DNA of 8,099 nucleotides from an uncultured Clostridia bacterium (GTDB taxonomy: Bacteria; Bacillota; Clostridia; Oscillospirales; Ruminococcaceae), in contig CALGTU010000192.1 of the NCBI GenBank assembly GCA_937901465.1, forward strand, positions 1 through 8,099, written 5' to 3'. Under the pieces are notes generated by a model that searched no databases, was not told the DNA's origin, and was given only the letters and a program-made list of their open reading frames with translations. Below, piece after piece: positions 1-5,561 of this stretch (its first letter is position 1; each line of letters opens with the position of its first letter). A program made the position numbers and the translations under genes.

Positions 1-56
1 TGCTTTTGTTGTTTTATTCATCTTTTTTTATAAAACGAAAAGATTGCCTGTATTTC

Positions 57-140
57 TAGGAAACACGACGACGCCGTACTGGTGTACTGCCAGGAGTGTT
101 GACGACGAAAGACGGGCGAGATTTCTCGTTTTATTACCCC
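57..140. other. GC-rich intergenic block with nested dyads, possible structured RNA
   Basis: This block lies downstream of the minus-strand FNT gene and has no convincing coding frame. It is clearly richer in G+C than the flanking sequence. Visible dyads are AACAC (62-66) with GTGTT (96-100), enclosing CTGG (79-82) with CCAG (90-93); then CGAG (117-120) with CTCG (125-128) followed by TTTTATT. The heptamer GACGACG occurs twice, at 67-73 and 101-107, each directly after one arm of the outer dyad. I compared it from memory with common riboswitches, the glmS ribozyme, 5S, SRP and tmRNA and found no match I would defend. It could be a 3' UTR element of the transporter, a leader for a gene left of the window, or an unrelated remnant. 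The strand is undetermined. Confidence 0.3.
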
Positions 141-162
141 ACAAAGTAAAAAGACACTCTTA

Positions 163-786
163 TTATTCTTTGATAAATCCTTTTCTTATAAGAGGTATAA
201 ACATTCCGCCGACAGCGTTTCCGAGTGACATAACGATAAGATAACCGAAAGCCTTGGCTGACCACATTTCTGCAACTGTGAAATAGAACATATTTGCGAT
301 ACAGTGTTCAAATCCGCTTAAAATAAAAACAATAACGGGAAGGAATATTGCAAAAACCTGAGCGGTCGGGTTTTTGATTGTCTTATAACCATCTGCTGCT
401 ATGAACATCAACATTCCACAGAAAAATGCAAGAATAAAAATGCTGAGAAGGTTATCTGAAAGTTTTGTTTCACACATTGCTTTCGCTTTTTCGCCTATTC
501 CTGAAATTCTTGTACAAAGAACGAGAAGTCCCGTTGCGGCTGTTCCGATGAAATTTCCGACCCATATAATAAGAAGATCGATAATATATGCGGGTTTATT
601 TTCAACAGCATAGCCTACTTTTCCTGTGAAAAGGCTGAGCCCGAATGTGAGTATGACGAAAAGGCCTGTTCCGAAAAGTGCTGCACCTATGTATCTGCTT
701 TCACATGAAAGACATACAACCCCGCCTATGCCTATCGCAAAACCTGTTATTATCGCTCTTAAAAGAATATCAAAATATCGTTTCAT
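163..786 (-). CDS. Formate/nitrite transporter (FNT) family protein
   Basis: This is a pentameric-channel-type inner-membrane transporter for small monovalent anions such as formate, nitrite or hydrosulfide; the substrate cannot be read from the sequence. The 207 residues are hydrophobic throughout, with about six membrane segments. The FNT motif GFEHCIANMF (residues 158-167) carries the central pore histidine at about residue 161, and GLSLFTGKVG (49-58) corresponds to the first conserved loop, usually GAELFTG, so the glutamate is missing here. The family is usually 250-285 residues, so this is a short member, mainly in its termini. A frame extends to an ATG at 825, but that ATG overlaps the promoter; the ATG at 786 has AAGGGGG five bases upstream. 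It is monocistronic, with its own promoter just after the pilT terminator. In an anaerobe a formate role is plausible, but that is inference. Confidence 0.88.
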   Translation of the reverse strand: MKRYFDILLRAIITGFAIGIGGVVCLSCESRYIGAALFGTGLFVILTFGLSLFTGKVGYAVENKPAYIIDLLIIWVGNFIGTAATGLLVLCTRISGIGEKAKAMCETKLSDNLLSIFILAFFCGMLMFIAADGYKTIKNPTAQVFAIFLPVIVFILSGFEHCIANMFYFTVAEMWSAKAFGYLIVMSLGNAVGGMFIPLIRKGFIKE

Positions 787-790
787 AAAA

Positions 791-798
791 TCCCCCTT
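791..798 (-). promoter_or_regulatory. Ribosome binding site fixing the FNT gene start
   Basis: Read on the minus strand this is AAGGGGGA, ending four bases before the ATG at 786-784. It decides against the longer frame that begins at 825, which has no such site and starts within the promoter. Confidence 0.8.
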
Positions 799-815
799 GA
801 AATTGTTATAATAAA

Positions 816-844
816 ATTCTACCATATCCGACAGGAATAGTCAA
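816..844 (-). promoter_or_regulatory. Sigma-A type promoter of the FNT transporter gene
   Basis: On the minus strand, TTGACT (844-839) is separated by exactly 17 bases from TAGAAT (821-816). Both boxes match the vegetative consensus at five of six positions. Initiation is expected near 809, giving a leader of about 23 bases that contains the ribosome binding site. The promoter begins immediately after the T-run of the pilT terminator. Confidence 0.75.
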
Positions 845-845
845 C

Positions 846-877
846 AAAAAACACCGCTCATTAATGAACGGTGCTTT
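846..877 (-). terminator. Rho-independent terminator after pilT
   Basis: On the minus strand CACCG (873-869) pairs with CGGTG (856-852), and the stem continues inward as TTCAT/ATGAG with one U-G wobble around a tight loop. Six T residues follow (plus-strand A-run 846-851). The wobble becomes a C/A mismatch on the plus strand, so the structure is better as a minus-strand terminator. It closes the cobU-like/pilT unit. Confidence 0.85.
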
Positions 878-890
878 GATTTTTATGATA

Positions 891-1940
891 TTAATATCCG
901 AGCTTTGTTGACATGAATGCTCTGTCGTTACAGAATTCAAGCGCTGCCTGACGGTTGATCTTTCCTTCCTTATAGAGATTGAAAATATAATCGTCCATAA
1001 CGATCATGCCGTTTCTTGCACCCTGCTGCATAGCTGTTTCAAGGTTATGACACTTATCTGCACGGATAAGGTTCTTAACAGCGTCTGTTCCGACGAGAAC
1101 TTCGAGTCCGCATACTCTTGAGTTGCCATCTGCTGTAGGAATGAGAACCTGAGAAACTACGCCTTCGAGAGTCTGTGCGATCTGAACGAGCATCTGTGAA
1201 CGAATCATAGGAGGACAAGCGTCGATAATTCTTCCGACTGTTTCAGCAGCACCCTTTGTATGAAGTGTTGCAAGAACGAGGTGTCCTGTTTCAGCGGCTG
1301 TTACAGCGAGCTGGATTGTTTCAAAGTCTCTCATTTCGCCGACGAAGATAACATCGGGGTCTTCACGGAGAGCTGAACGAAGAGCAAGGTCGAATGTCTT
1401 TACATCGGCACCGACTTCTCTCTGGTGGATAAGAGCGAGATCGGGTTTATAACGATATTCAACGGGGTCTTCGATTGTGATGATATGACAAGCGCGGTTT
1501 TTGTTGATATAGTCAATCATAGCCGCGAGAGTTGTTGTTTTACCTGAACCTGTAGGTCCTGTAACGAGGATAAGTCCGCTCTTTCTCTGTGCGAATTCTG
1601 TTAAAACATGAGGGAAACCAAGGTCATCGAGTGACTGAACTTCTGCATTAAGAAGACGGATTGATGCAGCGAGTTTGCCCATCTGATGAAATACGTTTAC
1701 ACGCTGTCTTGCGCCTGTTGAGATTTCGAAAACAAAGTCAAGGTCTTCACCTGCGTTAAGGCGCTGTTCCTGTTCTGCTGTGAGCATTGAAAGGATTGTT
1801 CTGTTTACAACCTGGTCGTCCATATCGTTAAGACGAACGAGGTTACCATTGATTCTGAAGACAGTGGGAGCACCTACTGTCATATGGATATCGGATGCGC
1901 CATTATTTCTGGCCGCCATAATAAATTCTTCAAATGTCAT
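891..1940 (-). CDS. pilT: Type IV pilus retraction ATPase PilT
   Basis: This is a hexameric cytoplasmic AAA-like secretion ATPase that powers depolymerisation of type IV pili, allowing twitching and DNA uptake. All 349 residues fit PilT, including its usual length. It has a PAS-like N domain (about 1-105), Walker A GPTGSGKT (128-135), Asp box TIEDPVEY (155-162), Walker B region DPDVIFVGEMRD (194-205), His box HLVLATLHT (220-228) and AVKNLIRADK (287-296), which matches the AIRNLIREGK signature of PilT and argues against the PilB extension motor. The start has AGGGGAG a good distance upstream and lies 18 bases after the cobU-like stop, so the two are probably co-transcribed. No pilus assembly gene (pilB, pilC, pilM, pilin, pilD) is in the window. 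Beyond the first dozen or so codons, Asn, Asp and Phe codons often end in C, which may reflect high expression. Confidence 0.96.
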   Translation of the reverse strand: MTFEEFIMAARNNGASDIHMTVGAPTVFRINGNLVRLNDMDDQVVNRTILSMLTAEQEQRLNAGEDLDFVFEISTGARQRVNVFHQMGKLAASIRLLNAEVQSLDDLGFPHVLTEFAQRKSGLILVTGPTGSGKTTTLAAMIDYINKNRACHIITIEDPVEYRYKPDLALIHQREVGADVKTFDLALRSALREDPDVIFVGEMRDFETIQLAVTAAETGHLVLATLHTKGAAETVGRIIDACPPMIRSQMLVQIAQTLEGVVSQVLIPTADGNSRVCGLEVLVGTDAVKNLIRADKCHNLETAMQQGARNGMIVMDDYIFNLYKEGKINRQAALEFCNDRAFMSTKLGY

Positions 1941-1958
1941 ACAAAATACTCCCCTATC

Positions 1959-2504
1959 TTACTTAATTTTAAACTGAATTCCGCTTGCGGAAAGATAAAC
2001 GTCTGTGCAGATATTTGCGATACGCTGGTTGACTGTTCCGAGGATTTCTCTGAAAAGTCTCTGTTCTCTCTTTTCGGGACAAACAGAAAAACCGGGTTCG
2101 ATTGTTATGATGAGAAGATCTCCGTTTATTTCTTTAACTGTTTCGATAAGAGAAATAAGCTTATCAATTATGTTCTTTTCGATTTCTTTTTTCTGTTCTT
2201 CTGTCATTTCTTCGGGATTGGGGCAAGCCGCATACATTTCTCTTGAAACATAAGCACCAAGTCCGTCGAAGATTGTGAACTTATGGTTACGGTCGATATA
2301 CTTTGCGGGATCGTCAACATCTTTGGCGATTTCCCATTCGATACCGTTTCTCTTGTTGTTGAAAGCGATTCTGTCGGCTATTTCTTTGTCAAGTTCTTTA
2401 TTTATGCAAAGATAAAGAACATTGTCACAAGCCTGGTAGTATGTAATTGCCCAACGGGTTTTACCACTCGCCGCTCCTCCTGTGATGAACTGAATTTTTG
2501 ACAT
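1959..2504 (-). CDS. cobU: CobU-like adenosylcobinamide kinase/guanylyltransferase, atypical
   Basis: CobU phosphorylates adenosylcobinamide and then transfers GMP to it during assembly of the cobalamin lower loop. The 181 residues match CobU end to end: P-loop GGAASGKT (residues 9-16), RI (45-46) in the next conserved block, a DGLGAYVS segment (about 80-87) corresponding to the conserved acidic segment, and a well-kept C-terminus with VNQRIA, VYLSASG and FKIK. Two conserved parts are unusual. The block RIAFNNKRNG aligns with family RI.HH..GRP, so the histidine that carries GMP in the Salmonella enzyme appears replaced by Phe or Asn. The EVGxGIVP motif reads EPGFSVCP. Kinase activity therefore looks more secure than guanylyl transfer. 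No other cobalamin gene is present. The start has AAGGGAAG nine bases upstream and a strong promoter; pilT follows in the same unit. The alignment is from memory. Confidence 0.85.
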   Translation of the reverse strand: MSKIQFITGGAASGKTRWAITYYQACDNVLYLCINKELDKEIADRIAFNNKRNGIEWEIAKDVDDPAKYIDRNHKFTIFDGLGAYVSREMYAACPNPEEMTEEQKKEIEKNIIDKLISLIETVKEINGDLLIITIEPGFSVCPEKREQRLFREILGTVNQRIANICTDVYLSASGIQFKIK

Positions 2505-2557
2505 AGCTATAACTTCCCTTCGTTATGTTAATGAGGAATAATGTTACATATATTTTA

Positions 2558-2586
2558 ATGATACCATATCTTAATTTTATTTGCAA
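2558..2586 (-). promoter_or_regulatory. Promoter of the cobU-like/pilT unit
   Basis: On the minus strand, TTGCAA (2586-2581) lies 17 bases from TATCAT (2563-2558), and the -10 box is preceded by TGG, giving an extended -10 element. Initiation is expected near 2551, with a leader of about 47 bases. I see no cobalamin riboswitch between here and the start at 2504; the leader is too short for one. Confidence 0.7.
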
Positions 2587-2624
2587 TATATTTTTAATAA
2601 ATTTTGAAAAAATCTTTAATAGAA

Positions 2625-3443
2625 TTATATTTTTTCTATTCCGAAAAATTCCTTGAAGTTTTCTGAGAAGATTTTTCTGTTATCTTCAAAAGAAAGACCT
2701 AATGAGAAAAATCTTTCAAGTTCTTCGGTAGCGCTCCACATAGGGAAATCTGTTCCGAAAAACATATTTTCAACGCCGTAATAATCTATAAGTTCTTTAG
2801 CCATTTCTCTTGAAATCATAGGGAGAGAACTTGATGTATCAAATCTTACATTAGGATTTCTTCCGATACATTCCTTCGCTTCTTCCCAACAACGATAACC
2901 GCCGAAATGGGCAGCCAGAACCTTTAAGTTTTTAAAATCAGAAAGAACTCTTTTAAGGCGATGGGGTTTTGAATAATCGTATCTGTCATCGCCCATATGG
3001 AAAAGAACGGGAAGTCTTCCCTCGGCCGCTTCATAGATTTTGTATGCATTTTCAGAATCTATATCAAACTTCTGAAAATCGGGGTGAAGTTTTATTCCCT
3101 TAAATCCCATTTCAACCATTCTGTCTATCTCATCGCCTATATTTTCATAATCGGCATGCATTGTTCCGAACGGGAAGAATTCGCTATGGAGTTTTGCTTC
3201 TTCCATAATGAAATTGTTGATGCTTTCAACCTGTGCGGGAATTGTTGCTGCTGAACATACAAGATATTTTTTAACCCCTATTCTGCTTCCGTTTTCGATA
3301 AGAACATCTGAAGAACCCTTTGAAAACATCTTTATATCATAGAAATCGCCTATTGCATCAGAGGCTTTCTGTGATATTTTTTCGGGGTAGATATGGGTAT
3401 GTGCATCGATGATTTCAAATTGTTCTGCTGTAAAAGTTTCCAT
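2625..3443 (-). CDS. Amidohydrolase family metal-dependent TIM-barrel hydrolase
   Basis: This is a soluble 272-residue protein of the amidohydrolase-2 type (COG2159), whose members hydrolyse or decarboxylate diverse substrates with a divalent metal in a TIM barrel. The metal ligands are all visible: DAHTH (13-17, His15 and His17), KLHP (118-121, His120), FHMG (148-151, His149), AHFGG (178-182, His179) and the catalytic aspartate in FGTDFP (229-234, Asp232). Length is normal for the family. The start at 3443 puts AAAGAGA ten bases upstream. It is monocistronic and divergent from the phosphatase gene, with its own promoter. Only a weak AT-only hairpin lies at its 3' end. The substrate cannot be deduced from the sequence or the neighbours. 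Confidence 0.9.
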   Translation of the reverse strand: METFTAEQFEIIDAHTHIYPEKISQKASDAIGDFYDIKMFSKGSSDVLIENGSRIGVKKYLVCSAATIPAQVESINNFIMEEAKLHSEFFPFGTMHADYENIGDEIDRMVEMGFKGIKLHPDFQKFDIDSENAYKIYEAAEGRLPVLFHMGDDRYDYSKPHRLKRVLSDFKNLKVLAAHFGGYRCWEEAKECIGRNPNVRFDTSSSLPMISREMAKELIDYYGVENMFFGTDFPMWSATEELERFFSLGLSFEDNRKIFSENFKEFFGIEKI

Positions 3444-3483
3444 TTCAAAAAAATCTCTTTTCTATATAAAATATTACCTTTTC

Positions 3484-3512
3484 AGTTTATTACATCGCAC
3501 CAAATTTGTCAA
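3484..3512 (-). promoter_or_regulatory. Promoter of the amidohydrolase gene
   Basis: On the minus strand a perfect TTGACA (3512-3507) is followed after 17 bases by TAAACT (3489-3484), a four-of-six -10 box. Initiation is expected near 3477, about 34 bases before the ATG. Its -35 box is five bases from that of the divergent phosphatase promoter. Confidence 0.65.
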
Positions 3513-3517
3513 TACAC

Positions 3518-3546
3518 TTGCACTTTAAACCGATATGTTATATAAT
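3518..3546 (+). promoter_or_regulatory. Promoter of the PP2C phosphatase gene
   Basis: TTGCAC (3518-3523) and a perfect TATAAT (3541-3546) are separated by 17 bases. Initiation is expected near 3553. An in-frame ATG at 3535 overlaps this -10 region and would lie upstream of the transcript, which supports the start at 3586. Confidence 0.65.
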
Positions 3547-3573
3547 AAATTTGTGGATATTTTAAAATTTATC

Positions 3574-3578
3574 GGGAG
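3574..3578 (+). promoter_or_regulatory. Ribosome binding site fixing the PP2C start
   Basis: GGGAG seven bases before the ATG at 3586. No comparable site precedes the earlier in-frame ATG at 3535. Confidence 0.8.
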
Positions 3579-3585
3579 AAAAAAT

Positions 3586-4338
3586 ATGTTTTATTGTTAC
3601 GGTGTTTCGGAAAAGGGTAATACCCGCAAACGAAACGAAGATGCTTTTATGATAAACCGCATTATCCTGTCTCATTCCGAGATAGAGGGAAAGGCGGAAA
3701 ATCCGTTTATCGTTGCTGTTGCTGACGGCGTTGGCGGAGAGAATAACGGAGAAAAAGCCTCAAAGCTTTCTTTACAGCTTCTTTCAAACATAAAATACTC
3801 CTCGAAAACAAATCTCAAAAAGAAAATATCAGATATCCACAAAAATATTCTCGCTTATGGAATGGATCACGAAGACAGTCTTAATATGCAGACAACTTTA
3901 TGTGCGCTCGCTGTCGACGAAAACGGTCTGGCAACGCTTATAAACATAGGCGATTCTAAAATGCACAAGTTTTCAGACGATAATCTAATTCAGCTTTCAA
4001 AAGACCAGACACTTGTTCAGCTTCTTGTTGACCTTGGCGAAATAACTCCTGAGCAGGCAAAGGTTCACTCACAGAAACATGTTATCATTTCATCTCTCGG
4101 AAATGTTGAACAGGAACCCGAACCTCAGATTGAAAAAATAGGCGCAATAAATCCTGACGATATGATTCTTATTTCAACTGACGGTCTTTCGGATTATCTT
4201 TCCGATGATGAGATAAAAGGTGTTTTGAAAAAGAATATTCCACACATAAAGAAACTGAAAGAACTTGTTTCGCTCGCTATGAAAAACGGCAGTAAAGATA
4301 ATCTGACAGCCGTTCTTGTTACGGGAAAGGAGAAATAA
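3586..4338 (+). CDS. PP2C-family serine/threonine protein phosphatase (PrpC/Stp type)
   Basis: This is a soluble metal-dependent phosphatase that removes phosphate from Ser/Thr residues and usually opposes a PknB/PrkC-type kinase. The 250-residue length is typical of bacterial stand-alone PP2C. Motifs in order are EKGNTRKRNEDAF (9-21, with the phosphate-contacting Arg14 and metal-binding Asp19), VADGVGGENN (45-54, Asp47), NIGDSK (120-125), SKDQTLVQLLVDLGEIT (138-154, close to the usual bacterial Stp/PrpC segment), ISSLG (168-172), STDGLSD (197-203) and GSKDNLTAVLV (235-245, Asp238). All main metal-binding aspartates are kept. The usual HxL of the SxDHS segment is DQT here, and GDSR is GDSK. 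No protein kinase gene lies next to it, unlike the common prpC-prkC pair. It is followed within five bases by a small membrane protein gene whose ribosome binding site lies in its last codons, so the two are probably coupled. Confidence 0.92.
   Translation: MFYCYGVSEKGNTRKRNEDAFMINRIILSHSEIEGKAENPFIVAVADGVGGENNGEKASKLSLQLLSNIKYSSKTNLKKKISDIHKNILAYGMDHEDSLNMQTTLCALAVDENGLATLINIGDSKMHKFSDDNLIQLSKDQTLVQLLVDLGEITPEQAKVHSQKHVIISSLGNVEQEPEPQIEKIGAINPDDMILISTDGLSDYLSDDEIKGVLKKNIPHIKKLKELVSLAMKNGSKDNLTAVLVTGKEK
4326..4332 (+). promoter_or_regulatory. Ribosome binding site for the TTG-start small gene
   Basis: AAAGGAG sits inside the last codons of the phosphatase gene, ten bases before the TTG at 4343. 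It favours this TTG over another in-frame TTG at 4316, which lies upstream of the site. No in-frame ATG is available before the first membrane segment. Confidence 0.6.
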
Positions 4339-4342
4339 TCCC

Positions 4343-4588
4343 TTGAAGAAAAAACGCAGAAGTTACAATCTTCTTATATGGCTTTTATATCTTGCATCGG
4401 TTGTTATAATGATTGCCGTTTTCTTTGGAAATGCAAATCCCGCTATGCTTATGGTTTCAATTTTCTGTATAGCACTCGGCGGAACATTATCGGGTGCGCA
4501 ATTCAACAGAGAATTCAACGAACAGGTTGAAGAACGCAGAAGAAAAAACGAAGAGCGAAGAGAAAGAAGACGCCGAAGAAGATATTGA
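4343..4588 (+). CDS. Small two-pass membrane protein with arginine-rich tail
   Basis: I do not recognise this gene. From the TTG at 4343 it encodes 81 residues: a basic start (KKKRRS, 2-7), a hydrophobic segment (about 9-28), a short loop with FFGNANP (27-33), a second hydrophobic segment (about 34-51) and a charged tail (about 57-81) that ends in a run of arginines interrupted by glutamates. Positive charge at both ends suggests N-in/C-in topology, with the tail near the membrane surface, ribosomes or nucleic acid. It follows the phosphatase gene by four bases with its ribosome binding site inside that gene, so translation is probably coupled, and a terminator-like hairpin follows it. It might be a partner or substrate of the phosphatase, but only position suggests this. 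Coding is supported by the well-placed site, the operon position and the non-random composition. Confidence 0.65.
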   Translation: MKKKRRSYNLLIWLLYLASVVIMIAVFFGNANPAMLMVSIFCIALGGTLSGAQFNREFNEQVEERRRKNEERRERRRRRRY

Positions 4589-4618
4589 TGTATAAATAAT
4601 AAAAAAATACAAAAACTA
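4589..4618 (+). promoter_or_regulatory. Possible sigma-G promoter for spoVAC
   Basis: TGTATA (4589-4594) fits the -35 pattern of sigma-G/sigma-F promoters, and AAAACTA (4612-4618) matches the sigma-G -10 consensus CATACTA at five of seven positions, with a 17-base gap. SpoVA genes are known sigma-G targets in Bacillus, which is the reason for looking. Initiation would fall near 4624-4626, inside the hairpin that holds the ribosome binding site. The region is very AT-rich, so a chance match is possible. Confidence 0.3.
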
Positions 4619-4651
4619 CCTCTGAGAAAAAAATCGGAGGTAGTTTTATTT
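4612..4651 (+). terminator. Terminator-like hairpin containing the spoVAC ribosome binding site
   Basis: Positions 4612-4622 pair perfectly with 4637-4647 (11 bp), and the stem extends inward by a U-G, a G-C and an A-U pair to an eight-base purine loop (4626-4633). The 3' arm runs into TTTTATTT, so it looks like an intrinsic terminator for the phosphatase/small-gene transcript. The spoVAC ribosome binding site GGAGGT (4636-4641) is wholly inside the 3' arm, ten bases before the ATG at 4652. The same element could therefore stop transcription and hide the site in any read-through RNA. Confidence 0.8.
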
Positions 4652-5095
4652 ATGTCTGTTTCAAAAAGAGAATACAAGGAAATGACCGAAAAAGCGTCGC
4701 CGAAATCAAAGTCTTTCAAAGATTGTCTGAAGGCTTTTTTAATAGGCGGAGCGATATGCACTTTCGGAGAGTTTTTATCTAACTTTTATCTCTATCTCGG
4801 ACTTTCAAAAGATGAAGCATCATCTTTTGTTTCGATAACGCTTATAGTTATAAGTGCACTCCTTACAGGACTTGGAATTTATGAAAAAATCGCAAAGCAT
4901 GCGGGTGCGGGAACACTTGTTCCCATAACGGGGTTTGCAAATTCGGTTGTATCCCCCGCTCTTGAATTCAAGACCGAGGGGTATATTTTAGGGGTTGGTG
5001 CAAAGATTTTTATAATTTCAGGACCCGTTATACTTTATGGGATATTATCATCATCTGTTTATGGAATTATTTATTATTTCTTTCTGAAAGGATAA
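4652..5095 (+). CDS. spoVAC: Stage V sporulation protein AC
   Basis: SpoVAC is an inner forespore membrane protein of the SpoVA channel, which moves Ca-dipicolinic acid into the spore and releases it in germination; the Bacillus subtilis protein behaves as a mechanosensitive channel. The 147 residues match the family in length and order: a charged start with KREYKEM (5-11) and SPKSKSF (16-22), membrane segment AFLIGGAICTFGEF (28-41) onward, a second at about 60-78, GIYEKIAKHAGAGTLVPITG (75-94), FANSVVSPALEFKTEG (95-110) and membrane segments to the C-terminus. The ATG has GGAGGT ten bases upstream inside a hairpin. spoVAD and spoVAE, which normally follow it directly, are not present; the next gene is convergent and overlaps the 3' end by 29 bases. 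Confidence 0.95.
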   Translation: MSVSKREYKEMTEKASPKSKSFKDCLKAFLIGGAICTFGEFLSNFYLYLGLSKDEASSFVSITLIVISALLTGLGIYEKIAKHAGAGTLVPITGFANSVVSPALEFKTEGYILGVGAKIFIISGPVILYGILSSSVYGIIYYFFLKG

Positions 5096-5549
5096 TAGGA
5101 TAACTGTCATCATAAGGTTTTACGATATCGGGATTTTCATTGGCATAAGAAAAAATAGCAGAAGAAAGTTTTTCAGCTGTTTCTCTTATAGTTCTTATAG
5201 GAAGTGAAAAAACGCTTTCGCAAACGGGAGAAAGAGTTATAACTCTTACACCTTCAAAGTTCATAATACGATAAGGCCATATTTTGCAATCGAATGGTTT
5301 TTCATCGCCTAAAGCACAGCCTTTGTCTGTTAAAACGGGGCAATAATAAATTCCGTTTTCATCGGGGTTTTCCATTCTGAAAAGATAGCTTTCTCCCTTT
5401 TCTATGAATTTTACATCGGGATATGAAGCGTTTATTTTTTCTTTAAGATTTTTTGTCACAACGGGAGTTTCCCAGATATCATATTTATCGAATGTGCAGC
5501 ATAATCTGCAGTTTGCACATGTTTCTTTTGAGAGTATTTCCTTTAGCAT
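5067..5549 (-). CDS. YkgJ-family cysteine cluster protein (Zn/Fe-binding)
   Basis: This 160-residue soluble protein belongs to the YkgJ/UPF0153 family, small proteins thought to bind zinc or iron through conserved cysteines; the reaction is unknown. It has CANCRLCC (residues 11-18, Cys11, 14, 17, 18), YYCP (68-71, Cys70), KGCAL (76-80, Cys78), FDCKIWPYR (86-94, Cys88) and a further Cys at 110. The Cx2Cx2CC followed by three spaced cysteines and the WPYR segment is the family pattern. The frame opens at 5576, but that codon lies in the terminator stem; GGAGGA directly precedes the ATG at 5549. The C-terminal 29 bases overlap the end of spoVAC on the opposite strand. It lies just after the activase terminator and may be expressed by read-through. 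Maturation of the FeS-dependent activase is a tempting but unproved link. Confidence 0.87.
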   Translation of the reverse strand: MLKEILSKETCANCRLCCTFDKYDIWETPVVTKNLKEKINASYPDVKFIEKGESYLFRMENPDENGIYYCPVLTDKGCALGDEKPFDCKIWPYRIMNFEGVRVITLSPVCESVFSLPIRTIRETAEKLSSAIFSYANENPDIVKPYDDSYPIILSERNNK

Positions 5550-5553
5550 AAGT

Positions 5554-5559
5554 TCCTCC
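5554..5559 (-). promoter_or_regulatory. Ribosome binding site fixing the YkgJ-family start
   Basis: Read on the minus strand this is GGAGGA, four bases before the ATG at 5549-5547. In-frame ATGs at 5561 and 5576 lie against or inside the terminator structure and have no site of their own. Confidence 0.75.
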
Positions 5560-5561
5560 AT

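Noticed and set aside
1..21. Possible start of a minus-strand gene leaving the left edge (ATG at 21, MNKTTKA)
   Set aside because: Only seven codons are visible and no ribosome binding site precedes the ATG.
57..140. glmS ribozyme or 5S rRNA fragment
   Set aside because: A short GTTGACGA stretch and a GCCAGGAG stretch recall these RNAs, but the conserved core segments around them are absent.
44..244. Plus-strand frame of 66 codons
   Set aside because: It spans the structured block and the end of the FNT gene on the other strand, with no ribosome binding site or recognisable protein sequence.
2505..2557. Cobalamin riboswitch upstream of the cobU-like gene
   Set aside because: The leader from the predicted start is about 47 bases, AT-rich, without the B12-box or any folded core.
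2607..2640. Terminator of the amidohydrolase gene (AATAGAA/TTCTATT stem)
   Set aside because: The stem is seven pairs, nearly all A-T, with a distant T-run; it is too weak to call.
4363..4761. Minus-strand frame of 132 codons across the small gene and spoVAC start
   Set aside because: It is antisense to two supported genes and the hairpin, and its sequence is an artefact of arginine and lysine codons read in reverse.
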